From assembly GCF_004403395.1 (NCBI RefSeq), contig NZ_SOGN01000035.1:248001-312000 (forward strand): a stretch of 64,000 nt of DNA, read 5' to 3'. Position numbers and translations under genes: made by a program. The stretch's first letter is position 1. The number at the start of each line of letters is the position of its first letter. This document shows positions 49,207 to 57,297 of this stretch, in pieces. This stretch comes from Cryobacterium cheniae. GTDB lineage: Bacteria; Actinomycetota; Actinomycetes; Actinomycetales; Microbacteriaceae. Under the pieces are notes generated by a model, which was not told the origin of the DNA, searched no databases, and saw only the letters and a list, made by a program, of their open reading frames with translations.

Positions 49207-49911
49207 ATGCTTTCCACCACCACCATGACCCCCAGCGCCGCTATGGTCGCCAAGTACATCGACCACACCCTCCTGAAGCCCGAGGCCACCGCCGATGACG
49301 TGACCGCGCTCATCGCCGAGGCCGTCGAGCTCGGCACCTACTCGATCTGTGTCTCCCCGTCGATGCTGCCGCTCCGCATCCCCGCCGGCGCCGACCTCAA
49401 GGTCGCGGTCGTCTGCGGTTTCCCCAGCGGCAAGCACCACTCCGCGATCAAGGCCGCCGAGGCCGACCTCGCCATCGAGCAGGGCGCGGACGAGATCGAC
49501 ATGGTCATCGACATCGGTGCCGTCAAGGCCGGCCGGTTCGCCGAGGTGCAGGCCGACATCGCCGCCGTGCGGGCCGGCGTCCCGGCACCGACGGTGCTCA
49601 AGGTGATCATCGAATCCGCTGCGCTGACCGATGCCGAGATCGTCGGCGCGTGCCAGGCATCCGTCGCTGCGGGAGCCGACTTCGTCAAGACCTCCACCGG
49701 TTTCCACCCCGCCGGCGGGGCGACCGTGCACGCTGTTCGCCTGATGAAGCAGACCGTCGGCGACCGGGCCGAAGTCAAGGCCTCGGGCGGGGTGCGCAGC
49801 TTCGATGACGCCCTGGCCATGATCGACGCCGGCGCCACCCGCCTCGGTGTCTCCGGCAGCGCCGCACTGCTCTCCGGTGCGTCTTCGGCCGAACCTGCCG
49901 GCAGCTACTAA
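49207..49911 (+). CDS. deoC: Deoxyribose-phosphate aldolase
   Basis: 234 residues, the usual DERA size. [13 protein letters not shown] opens the barrel, CGFPSG and [12 protein letters not shown] follow, and the Schiff-base lysine is Lys161 in FVKTSTGF with Lys191 in KASGG. It cleaves 2-deoxyribose-5-phosphate to glyceraldehyde-3-phosphate and acetaldehyde. It begins 10 nt after tkt in one operon; with the UlaABC-type PTS and ROK regulator it outlines a catabolic pathway yielding triose phosphates. Closely related aldolases accept other substrates, so the exact reaction in this operon is open. Confidence 0.93.
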   Translation: MLSTTTMTPSAAMVAKYIDHTLLKPEATADDVTALIAEAVELGTYSICVSPSMLPLRIPAGADLKVAVVCGFPSGKHHSAIKAAEADLAIEQGADEIDMVIDIGAVKAGRFAEVQADIAAVRAGVPAPTVLKVIIESAALTDAEIVGACQASVAAGADFVKTSTGFHPAGGATVHAVRLMKQTVGDRAEVKASGGVRSFDDALAMIDAGATRLGVSGSAALLSGASSAEPAGSY

Positions 49912-49963
49912 CCGTCGGCTGGGCTCGCACATTGCATCGTGTGCGAGCCCAGCGCGCATGTTC

Positions 49964-50998
49964 CTACTGACCCACCGAAACGTCGATCAGCACCTTCCCG
50001 ACAACGCCGCTCTCAACCAGGGCATGCGCATCCGCCGTGTGCGCGAGGTCGGTGCGGTGCAGCGGCAGCCCGGCCTCCTCCCCCACGCTCAGCGCGCCAT
50101 CGACCAGGGCCGCGTTGATGTCCTCGGCCGCCGCCCGAATCACGTCGGCGCCCACCGTGTAGAGCAGCACGAACTGGTAGCGCACGTTGAGGCTGAAGTG
50201 CTGGCGCACGTCGAGCGTCACCTGGTCGCCGCCGTTGTTGGCATAGACCGCGATCGACCCGCGATTACGGATGACGGCAAGGTCGAGCAGCGCATTCTGG
50301 GCCGGTGCGACCTCCACGATCAGGTCCACCCCCTCCGGTGCGATCGCCCGGATGTGGGCGACGACGTCCGGGTCGGTGTAGGTGAGCACATGCTGCGCGC
50401 CGGCCGCCGTGGCGAGCGCCTCTTTCGCCGGACCGCTCACAGTCGTAACAACGGATGCCCCCGCCCACCGAGCCAGCTGGATCGCCGCGTGCCCGACCGC
50501 ACCTGCTCCGCCGGCCACGAGCACGACCTTGCCGGCCAGGGCGCCCGGGTGCAGCCTCCGCGGTCCGTCTTCGGCCACCGTCAGCGCGCGGTACGCCGTG
50601 ATCGCCGGCACTCCGAGGCTCGCGGCCTGATCGAAGCTCGCATTCGCCGGCAGCAGGAAGACGCGCTCCGCGGGAAGCACCGCGTACTCCTGGGCCGAGC
50701 CGCTGTTCGCGCGCTGATACGCGGCGAGCGCCAGCCACACCCGGTCGCCCACGCTGACGTGCTCCACGCCGGTGCCGACCGCCTCGACGATGCCGGCACC
50801 GTCCTGCCCGGGCACGACGTCGTCGAACGCGAGCGCCTGGCCCGGTGCCGAGCCGCGGCGCGACTTCCAGTCGGTGGGGTTCACGCCGCTGACCACGATC
50901 CGCACCCGCACCTCGTCGTCTCCAGGTTCGGTCACCGGCCGATCGACGAGCTGGAGCACGGACGGGTCACCGGTCTGGCTGTACACAATTGACTTCAT
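49964..50998 (-). CDS. Zinc-independent NADPH:quinone reductase-like MDR protein
   Basis: 344 residues. MKSIVYSQTGDPSVLQL, VSGVNPTDWKSRRG and the Rossmann motif VLVAGGAGAVGHAAIQLAR (near 165-183) identify an MDR quinone/enone reductase. No zinc ligands. Convergent with deoC, so it is not part of the sugar operon. Substrate unknown; detoxification of quinones or alpha,beta-unsaturated carbonyls is typical. Confidence 0.9.
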   Translation of the reverse strand: MKSIVYSQTGDPSVLQLVDRPVTEPGDDEVRVRIVVSGVNPTDWKSRRGSAPGQALAFDDVVPGQDGAGIVEAVGTGVEHVSVGDRVWLALAAYQRANSGSAQEYAVLPAERVFLLPANASFDQAASLGVPAITAYRALTVAEDGPRRLHPGALAGKVVLVAGGAGAVGHAAIQLARWAGASVVTTVSGPAKEALATAAGAQHVLTYTDPDVVAHIRAIAPEGVDLIVEVAPAQNALLDLAVIRNRGSIAVYANNGGDQVTLDVRQHFSLNVRYQFVLLYTVGADVIRAAAEDINAALVDGALSVGEEAGLPLHRTDLAHTADAHALVESGVVGKVLIDVSVGQ

Positions 50999-51107
50999 GT
51001 CAGGGGTAACGCTGGCGGGGGTGGAATGTTTCCCTGCCTTTCAACCCGCCAAGCCAACCGAACAGTGATGCGACGCCATATGCTCGTGCTGCCGATAGCG
51101 TGAGCAG

Positions 51108-52139
51108 ATGAACTACATCGGCGTTGACCTCGCCTGGGGCGAAGGCACAGCTACCAAAGCGGCCAAGGAGACTGGGCTCGTTCGCATCGATTCCTCTGGC
51201 ACTGTGCTCGACGCAGGCTGGGCACGGGGCATCGACGCGGTAGTCGAGTGGCTTGTCTCAAACAGCGCCGCCGGAGATGTAATCGCAATTGACGCACCGC
51301 TGGTCGTCGCGAATGCAACCGGCATGCGTGAATGCGAGCGCGAAGTGGCACAGCGCTACGGTCAGTGGCAGGTCTACGCAAACCCCTCGAATCTTGGGCG
51401 CCCGTGGTTCGGCGGCGTCACCCTTCGACAGCGGCTCGAGCAAGTCGGTTTCGTCTACACGGATGGTCGCACGCCCCCTCGTCCCGACACGGTCCAGTTC
51501 TTCGAGTGCTATCCGTACACGACCTTGGTCGGCGCACCCGAGCTCGGATACGAGGTTGAGCGCCCCCGGTACAAGCGTTTCAATCCGGCGCTACCGAGTC
51601 CGGCCGCGCGGCGCCACTTCCGCGCCTCGGAGTGCGATGAGCTCCTGCGGCGGATGCTGCGCCTCACCGATGTGAGCCCTGCCCTCGATCTGCGCTCGCA
51701 CCCAGTCACAGCAGCGCTAATCGACGACGAGTCACCGCTCAATGATGCTGCATACAAGCACAGAGAAGACCTCCTCGACGCCGCGCTCTGCGCGTGGACC
51801 GCCGCACTGTGGGCGCATTTCGGATTGGAACGGTGCCAAATCCTCGGCGAACTGGACGCACCGGACACCGAAGGACGCATTCCAGTCATCATCGCTCCCG
51901 CCCGGCCGGAGCAACGGTTGGGCGGGAAAGTCGCTCGACCGAAACGGAAGAATGTCGGCGCAATGCGCTTGGTCGAGCCTCAGCTGGCGCAGGTCGACGG
52001 CGCGACGACTGCAACAGCGCTGCTCACCGTGGCCGCCAGCGTCCTCGCCCTTGACCACGTCGAAGACCCGGACTCGAAAGCGTTCGAGAGCGCACTCGCG
52101 GCGGTCCTTGCTACGATCGCCGGGCTCAAGGCCTGCTAG
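51108..52139 (+). CDS. DUF429-family RNase H-like protein
   Basis: 343 residues. MNYIGVDLAWGEG at the N-terminus and IAIDAPLVV with GMRECEREVAQRYG are the DUF429 marks; the fold is RNase H-like with Asp residues in strand 1 and after strand 4. FFECYPYTTLVGAPELGYEV and HREDLLDAALCAWTAALWA complete the pattern. No activity is established; some members are predicted nucleases. The base composition is visibly more AT-rich than the flanks, marking the start of a probable acquired segment. Confidence 0.85.
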   Translation: MNYIGVDLAWGEGTATKAAKETGLVRIDSSGTVLDAGWARGIDAVVEWLVSNSAAGDVIAIDAPLVVANATGMRECEREVAQRYGQWQVYANPSNLGRPWFGGVTLRQRLEQVGFVYTDGRTPPRPDTVQFFECYPYTTLVGAPELGYEVERPRYKRFNPALPSPAARRHFRASECDELLRRMLRLTDVSPALDLRSHPVTAALIDDESPLNDAAYKHREDLLDAALCAWTAALWAHFGLERCQILGELDAPDTEGRIPVIIAPARPEQRLGGKVARPKRKNVGAMRLVEPQLAQVDGATTATALLTVAASVLALDHVEDPDSKAFESALAAVLATIAGLKAC

Positions 52140-52226
52140 CTCTAATCCCAGGAATCCCTAAACACACTGTCGCCCGAAACCAGATAAACAGCCTCTAACC
52201 TGCACAATGCCTTCGCCCAGGGTCGA

Positions 52227-52232
52227 TATAAT
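52227..52232 (+). promoter_or_regulatory. Consensus -10 (TATAAT) of the SRA-HNH gene
   Basis: A perfect TATAAT, rare in this GC-rich window, lies 20 nt before ATG 52253. No good -35 is visible. The transcript would start about 14 nt before the ATG. Confidence 0.5.
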
Positions 52233-52252
52233 GTGTGGCGGGGGGCTTCGCT

Positions 52253-53167
52253 ATGAGTAGATTTTTTGGAACACCGGCAGGGGTCAAAGTCGGCCAATTC
52301 TTTATCGACCGCCGCGAGCTTCACGAAGCATTCGTCCATCGCCCAACTCAAGCCGGTATCAGCGGCACCAAGTTGGAGGGCTCCGACTCCATCGTCATTT
52401 CTGGCGGCTACGTCGACGACGAGGATCATGGCGACTACATCATCTACACCGGCCACGGCGGTAAGGACCCCAACAGCAAGCGTCAAATCGCGGATCAGTC
52501 TCGGGACGCTTCGGGCAACGCTGGTCTCATCACTAGCCATGCCCAAGCTCTGCCCGTTCGTGTCGTTCGAGGAAAACACAAGGGTTCTCCGTTTGCGCCC
52601 CCGGCGGGCTACATCTATTCAGGGCTCTACTTGGTCACCCAATGGTGGATGGAACTGGGTCGGGATGGCTTCCAAATCATTCGCTTCCGCCTCGAGCGAA
52701 TCGATGAACAAGTCCCGCTTGAGCCGCAATCGTTGAATGTGCCCGACCCCGAATTTGCCACGACCATCGTGTCCCGCCGGATTAGAGACTCGCAGCTGGC
52801 GCGTGAGGTGAAGAAACTCTACGACTATCAGTGTCAGGTGTGCGAGCACGCAGTCCCGACCTCGAACAATGTCTTCTATGCCGAGGGCGCTCACGTCCGG
52901 CCGTTGGGGCGGCCCCATCTTGGCCATGATGCTCTGAGTAACATTCTGTGTCTCTGCCCGAATCACCACTCCCAGTTCGATCTTGGTGGACTCGTCTTGA
53001 CTGACGCGATGGAGGCCATTGAAACACGGACAATGACGCCGGTTGCCAGTCTCTCTTTCCGAAAACGTCACGTCGTCGAAACCTCGAATGCCAGCTACCA
53101 TCGGGCCCTCTGGCTGGGGGCGCGTGGCGTGTCCAGCGATCTGCGCTTGCTGCAGCCGTCAGCGTAG
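52253..53167 (+). CDS. SRA (YDG)-HNH modification-dependent restriction endonuclease (type IV, McrA-like)
   Basis: 304 residues. The N-terminal SRA domain (about 5-150) has the EAFVHRP start, GDYIIYTGHGG and the NAGLITSH/LPVRVVRG segment that flips and reads modified cytosine. The C-terminal HNH nuclease (about 185-250) has CQVCEHAV (Cys194, Cys197), GAHVRP (His214), ALSNILCLCPNHHSQFDLGG. The domain order matches actinobacterial SRA-HNH enzymes that cut 5-methylcytosine- or hydroxymethylcytosine-containing DNA. It is stand-alone, as type IV enzymes are, and no methyltransferase is nearby. AT-richer than the rest of the window. Confidence 0.9.
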   Translation: MSRFFGTPAGVKVGQFFIDRRELHEAFVHRPTQAGISGTKLEGSDSIVISGGYVDDEDHGDYIIYTGHGGKDPNSKRQIADQSRDASGNAGLITSHAQALPVRVVRGKHKGSPFAPPAGYIYSGLYLVTQWWMELGRDGFQIIRFRLERIDEQVPLEPQSLNVPDPEFATTIVSRRIRDSQLAREVKKLYDYQCQVCEHAVPTSNNVFYAEGAHVRPLGRPHLGHDALSNILCLCPNHHSQFDLGGLVLTDAMEAIETRTMTPVASLSFRKRHVVETSNASYHRALWLGARGVSSDLRLLQPSA

Positions 53168-53315
53168 GGCGAGGGATAGCGTCCCCAACAAGCGGTCGTA
53201 CGGCACGCCCAGCGTCAGCCGTAGGAATGGTAGTCAGCGACAGCAGTACAAAGCCAATGCCTTCAGGTTGATTTCCTCCGGACCCGCTGACGACCAACGT
53301 GTTCGGTTTGGGGAC

Positions 53316-54158
53316 TCAATTGGGCATCAACGCCAACATGACTGGAATTGCCGCCCCAGCGGCAGCAAGGAAGAGAATCCAGCTGCCCACTCTCCGCGCG
53401 ACCTTCCACTTACCACGGACCTCCTGCCGATTCTCAATGTCCAGGAGGATCGAAGAGAAGCCGTCCAGGACAGCCCCCGGCTCGACGTTCTCGACAGTGT
53501 CGTCGCTCCAAGTCTCCGGTCGACCTGCCGCCGCGGTGATGAGTTCAACGGTCGCCTCATCCAAGATTTGAGGACGTTCGCGAAGCCACGCGAGCACGTT
53601 CTCGCTGTGCACAAGCTTGACGGCGATGGGCGAGATCGGCACTGTCACCTCCCCCGGATCGACCAAAGCTAGGACCGCGTAGCAACTGACTTGCAGCCCT
53701 GCTCCAATGCTCAGGGCATTCGTCGCAAGCTCCGCCAGCGCCTCGACGGAAGGGAGAACGGATACTGCGGCTCCACCTACGCGCATCGCGCGGCCGCCCA
53801 CCCAGACGTCCTTACGAAACATGGTCCAGCTCGTGATCGCAAATACACCGCCGGGCCCGACCACCACGTGAGAGATTGCGTCGTCCGCGCCCCGAACGGG
53901 AAGATCGTGAAACACGGCCCAGCGTGGCCCCAATTCCATCAGGGAATCAGCGACTGATTTCCGCGCCATTGCGTGCCAAAACACGGCGTACTTGGTGGTA
54001 TCCCGGAATATGTGCCGACCGAAGAAACGCTGGATCCGCGATCGCGTCCCCTGAGCCACCCGGATATCCACTAGGTGCATGATGAGCTCCTGACCGCCTA
54101 CTCGGTCGTGCATAGTCGAATCGTTCGTTTCAACCGCGTCAGTCTCCATCGCTTCCAT
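53316..54158 (-). CDS. NERD-like membrane protein with lost catalytic residues
   Basis: 280 residues, paralogous to the intact NERD protein at 57.3 kb. The core HVVVGPGGVFAITSW aligns with HIVIGPGGIFTINTK of the paralogue, but the acidic residues become Ala94 and Ser96, the catalytic Lys becomes Trp111, and the earlier Glu is Ser68. So nuclease activity is very unlikely. The C-terminus keeps a hydrophobic helix (about 255-278). GGGGGA lies just before ATG 54158. Convergent with the SRA-HNH gene, AT-rich, probably part of the same acquired segment. It may be a structural or decoy partner rather than an enzyme. Confidence 0.78.
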   Translation of the reverse strand: MEAMETDAVETNDSTMHDRVGGQELIMHLVDIRVAQGTRSRIQRFFGRHIFRDTTKYAVFWHAMARKSVADSLMELGPRWAVFHDLPVRGADDAISHVVVGPGGVFAITSWTMFRKDVWVGGRAMRVGGAAVSVLPSVEALAELATNALSIGAGLQVSCYAVLALVDPGEVTVPISPIAVKLVHSENVLAWLRERPQILDEATVELITAAAGRPETWSDDTVENVEPGAVLDGFSSILLDIENRQEVRGKWKVARRVGSWILFLAAAGAAIPVMLALMPN

Positions 54159-54513
54159 TCCCCCAATACGTGGTGGGAGGGCAAAACAATCGACCCCCTT
54201 GGTAGATTTTGCCTCAGCCAGCAGCTAGGTACACGCCCCCAGTGCGGCCGAACCGCGCCCTACGCCCGCCACTCCCGCACGTCAACCTCCCGCAGCCAGG
54301 CCACGAACCTGTGGTTGCACAGCGCCGACGATCCCCGCTGCTCCCGGATGAGCGCGATCGCGTCAGTGGACGAAGGCAACTGGCGCTGCACCAACTCCGC
54401 TTGCAAGTGTGAGTGGGGGCGGGCGTCGTAGGCTTTGGGCACGTCGGAGGGCTCAGTCGAGGTACCCGTTTCCGAAAGAACCTGAGCCAACCAAATCGTT
54501 CGCCGTTTTCACG
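54159..54513. other. 355-nt region with no confident gene
   Basis: It holds the 5' side of the NERD-like gene and the 3' side of the nucleotidase. A minus-strand frame at 54260-54490 (TTG start, ending REVDVREWRA) with SSTDAIALIREQRGSSALCN reads somewhat like protein but matches nothing I recognise; it may be the 3' remnant of a lost gene at the island boundary. Confidence 0.45.
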
Positions 54514-55056
54514 CTATCTAGCTCTGGCCGAAGCGCGCAGGTCAGTCCCGACATCCGCCATCGGGGTCTGAGCCCGCTCCAGCAGGTACTCGGTGACGGA
54601 TGCCCAGCTCGGGAACGCCGCTCCTGGGCCGAACTGCAGCCACTCCCCCTCGAACTCGCCAGCGCCGTTGGCCGAGCGGTCGTCGACGAGGAAGTCGCCG
54701 CGGTTGAGGTTCTTGTGGTGAGAGAGGATCAGCCGCTTGTAGGCCACGCTCTCGCTCGTCAGGCCCAGGTGCTCCTGCACCCACAGCACCTTGTCGTGCC
54801 AGGCGGAGGCGTTGTGCCACGGCGCGGTGGACAGAGTGTAGGTGTCGAAGTGCTGGGCCAGCTTACGGTAGGCCTCCAGGGCATCCGGCAAGGGGTCCAT
54901 CAGGCCGAAGATGCCGGGGGCATCGTCGTAGTGGCCCTCGTATTCGATCTGGTCCCGCGCGCTCAGCCGCGCGATGCCGCTCGGGAAGTCGACGAGCGTG
55001 TTGTCGAGGTCGATGTAGAGGATCTTCTTGGGTGCGGGCGGTTCGTGGTGCGTCAT
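54514..55056 (-). CDS. 5'(3')-deoxyribonucleotidase-like HAD phosphatase (NT5C family)
   Basis: 180 residues. HAD motif I is DLDNTLVDF (nucleophile Asp16, acid Asp18); motif II is YTLSTAPWHNAS; the lysine and late acidic motif are KNLNRGDFLVDDRSANG. ALEAYRKLAQHFDTYTLS is typical of NT5C, which dephosphorylates deoxynucleoside monophosphates. Last gene of a three-gene minus-strand operon after a Cys-phosphatase and a chaperone-like protein; gap to the preceding gene 26 nt. The substrate may be a nucleotide produced by the same pathway the divergent Nudix regulator senses. Confidence 0.88.
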   Translation of the reverse strand: MTHHEPPAPKKILYIDLDNTLVDFPSGIARLSARDQIEYEGHYDDAPGIFGLMDPLPDALEAYRKLAQHFDTYTLSTAPWHNASAWHDKVLWVQEHLGLTSESVAYKRLILSHHKNLNRGDFLVDDRSANGAGEFEGEWLQFGPGAAFPSWASVTEYLLERAQTPMADVGTDLRASARAR

Positions 55057-55082
55057 TGCGGTGCTCCTTGGATCGGGTGTCT

Positions 55083-55868
55083 TTACGGCAGGTAGGGGCC
55101 CAGAACGCGGGCCGTTGTGAGGGCGAGCCTGCGGTCGATGTACTCGTAGGCCGGCATCAGCTCGGTCGCGCCCATCACCGTGTGGATCACTCCGGCCGCA
55201 TCGAAGATCGCGATCGGCTCGAGGTTGCGCAGCAGCGCCCAGAACGGCTGGAAGAAGTGGATGCCGCGTCCGGTCGCCACAACCAGCTGGAGCGCCGCTC
55301 GCGCGTACGCATCGCGCGCCTCGAGCGCGGTCGGGAACGACCGGAAATACGGGCAGTCGGGTTCGTCAGTCGGCATCATCGGGGCAGGCACTGCGCACCA
55401 CTCGTGCCGGTCGTCGACCGCGGTGGCGAGCGCACTGGCGATCACCCGGTACGTCAGCGACCGCGGCGTGGTGACCGGGGTGGCCTTCGGGATGCCGAGG
55501 CCGGTCGCCACCTCGATGCGCTTGACGGTCTCGTGCGGGCTGATGGCGGCCATCATCTCGATCCAGCTGATGCGGGTCACGACGCCGTTGACCAGGTACT
55601 TGCAGCCGCCGACGAGATCCCACTGGATGCTCATGCCGTCCTGCTCATCATGCACGATCACCAGGCGGCCGTCGCCGGGGACCTCGTGGCCGGAAACACG
55701 AAGGTGCGGATGCCGCCGCACCAGTTCGCTCGCGATCCACCACACCTGCGCGGTGAGGAAGCGGTCGGCGGGCGGGTTGTACTCCTCGAAGCCGTCTCCC
55801 CCGCCTTCGCCATCGTCGTCGTTGGTCACGAAGTTGTTGCCGGAATCGTTTGATGCCGCGTCGCTCAT
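55083..55868 (-). CDS. Uncharacterised protein, possible TY-chaperone-like fold
   Basis: 261 residues; acidic disordered N-terminus (SNDSGNNFVTNDDDGEGGGD), then an alpha/beta protein. The stretch VWWIASELVRRHPHLRVSGH resembles the opening of actinobacterial YbjN/CesT-like (TY-Chap) domains, and DGRLVIVHDE the following strand, but this is a low-confidence likeness without a search. The second half (VIASALATAVDDRHEWCAVP...LEARDAYARAALQLVVATG) is not recognised. The start overlaps the stop of the phosphatase gene (ATGA), so the two are coupled. Confidence 0.65.
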   Translation of the reverse strand: MSDAASNDSGNNFVTNDDDGEGGGDGFEEYNPPADRFLTAQVWWIASELVRRHPHLRVSGHEVPGDGRLVIVHDEQDGMSIQWDLVGGCKYLVNGVVTRISWIEMMAAISPHETVKRIEVATGLGIPKATPVTTPRSLTYRVIASALATAVDDRHEWCAVPAPMMPTDEPDCPYFRSFPTALEARDAYARAALQLVVATGRGIHFFQPFWALLRNLEPIAIFDAAGVIHTVMGATELMPAYEYIDRRLALTTARVLGPYLP

Positions 55869-56458
55869 GCTGTTGTCTCCTCGGTGGTCACGTGTGCAGC
55901 GGCATCCGTCTGTGGGAATGGTTCGGTGCCGGTGGCGCTCAGCCGGACAATCGCCTCGCGCAGAAACCGCTTCGGCGCCGCCGCGGGCAGCGCTGACACG
56001 ACCTCGGCGAGCGCCCGAGCGATTGGCACGCCCCGGTGCAGGGCGGCATAGAGCGCTGCGACCGACGGGGTGCGGCTCTGTGCCTGCGCGCAGTGCAGCA
56101 GCACCGTGTGGCCCTCCGCCCGCAGCGCGGCGATCGCGTTCACGGTGTCGACGAGCACGACGTCGAGATCAGGGTTTTCCGCGGGGTCATCCTTGTCGAT
56201 GAGTCGCACCTGCAGGTGATGACGGATGCGCGCCGGCACCTGCCTGCTGCCCACCCGGCAGAGCGAGACCACCGCGTCGATCTCGGCCGGCAGAGCATCG
56301 AGGGCTCCGGCCGCGCCGAGCCAGATGTTGTCGTCGTGGGGGTGGCGGATCAGGGTGGAGACGTCACCGAGGTAGGCATAGTCGAAGCGTTCCGGACGTG
56401 TGAGAGTCATGCCTACCCCCTGGCGTTCTCCATCTGCGGATGCACGGTATTGGTTCAT
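55865..56458 (-). CDS. Dual-specificity/tyrosine-phosphatase-like protein (CX5R)
   Basis: 197 residues. The signature loop is LLHCAQAQSRTPSVAALYAA, with Cys123 as nucleophile, Arg129 and Ser/Thr after it (HCx5R). RLIDKDDPAENPDLDV upstream supplies the likely general-acid Asp. Such enzymes remove phosphate from phosphotyrosine/threonine, phosphoinositides or 5'-triphosphates; substrate unknown. AAGGGGA is 5 nt before ATG 56458; a downstream ATG (56410) with GGGGG is an alternative. First gene of the operon, divergent from the NrtR-like regulator. Confidence 0.85.
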   Translation of the reverse strand: MNQYRASADGERQGVGMTLTRPERFDYAYLGDVSTLIRHPHDDNIWLGAAGALDALPAEIDAVVSLCRVGSRQVPARIRHHLQVRLIDKDDPAENPDLDVVLVDTVNAIAALRAEGHTVLLHCAQAQSRTPSVAALYAALHRGVPIARALAEVVSALPAAAPKRFLREAIVRLSATGTEPFPQTDAAAHVTTEETTA

Positions 56459-56468
56459 CTGGTCCCCT

Positions 56469-56520
56469 TTGATTCAGGTCTTGATTCGATCAGACTTGAT
56501 CTATTCCCAACATAGATCAA
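56469..56520. promoter_or_regulatory. Palindromic operator region between phosphatase and Nudix regulator genes
   Basis: TTGATCTAT (56496-56504), 7 nt, ATAGATCAA (56512-56520): a perfect 9-bp inverted repeat. Two further TTGAT half-sites precede it (56469, 56481), at spacings of 12 and 15. It is AT-rich in otherwise GC-rich DNA and lies between two divergent start codons, a strong operator candidate for the regulator. Confidence 0.7.
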
Positions 56521-56538
56521 CCCTGCGACAATTAGCTA

Positions 56539-57165
56539 GTGACCACGTATCGAGACAGTGCAAAGAGACTCCTGACCGACTATCCGCGCCCGTCGGTGGC
56601 GGTGGACACGGCGGTGCTCACGGTGAAGGACGGCGCCCTGTGTGTGGCGCTCGTGCGGAATGACACCGGCTGGCGCCTTCCCGGTACGTTCGTGCACGAG
56701 CGGGAGGCGCTGGCGGAGGCTGTGCTGCGGTCCCTGCGCGACAAGGCCCGGATCGAGGGGCTGCGCCCGCGCCAGTTGCACGTCTTCGATGACCCCGACC
56801 GGGATAACCGGGGCTGGGTGATGTCGGTGGCGCACCTCGTGGTGGTGCCGGAGGCATCCGTCGCCCAGGTCGACCTGACGCCCGTGACCGAGGTGCATGG
56901 CACGGTCTACGACCACAAGAAGATCATCGAGATGGCGGTGGACACCCTGCGTGCCTCGTATCGCGCGTTCGCCGACCCCGAGCGGCTGCTCGGGCCGGAG
57001 TTCACGCTGCTCGAGCTGCTGCGGCTGCACTCGGCGATCGCGGGCGAGCCGCTCGGCAAGGACACGTTCCGCCGGCACATGCTGGGGCAGCTGGTGGAGA
57101 CGGATGCCTACCAGCAGGGCGTCGTCGGCAAGCCGGCGAAGCTGTTCCGGCACGCGGCGGGGTGA
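56539..57165 (+). CDS. NrtR-like Nudix-wHTH transcriptional regulator
   Basis: 208 residues. An N-terminal Nudix fold (about 15-140) with AVDTAVLTVKDGALCVALVR is followed by a C-terminal winged helix (about 155-205, GPEFTLLELLRLHSAIAG). The Nudix box is degenerate: REUxEE reads RSLRDK, so hydrolysis is unlikely. This is characteristic of NrtR regulators, which bind ADP-ribose and control NAD metabolism genes. The GTG start at 56539 is supported by homology. The adjacent divergent operon is the probable target together with its own promoter. Confidence 0.88.
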   Translation: MTTYRDSAKRLLTDYPRPSVAVDTAVLTVKDGALCVALVRNDTGWRLPGTFVHEREALAEAVLRSLRDKARIEGLRPRQLHVFDDPDRDNRGWVMSVAHLVVVPEASVAQVDLTPVTEVHGTVYDHKKIIEMAVDTLRASYRAFADPERLLGPEFTLLELLRLHSAIAGEPLGKDTFRRHMLGQLVETDAYQQGVVGKPAKLFRHAAG

Positions 57166-57297
57166 GGCGGCCTTCGCCTGGCAGCGCCGTGAGATTCCGA
57201 CCGGACGGACCCCGCTGACCACAGACTCAGAAATGGTGCGCGTGTGATGCATGCAAGGTTTCGACGAGCACTGCGGTTTCGCTCACAACCTGCCTGA

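Noticed and set aside
54260-54490. 76-residue minus-strand frame near the island boundary
   Set aside because: Its only start is TTG, no Shine-Dalgarno is visible and I recognise no family; mentioned as a possible remnant within the region entry only.
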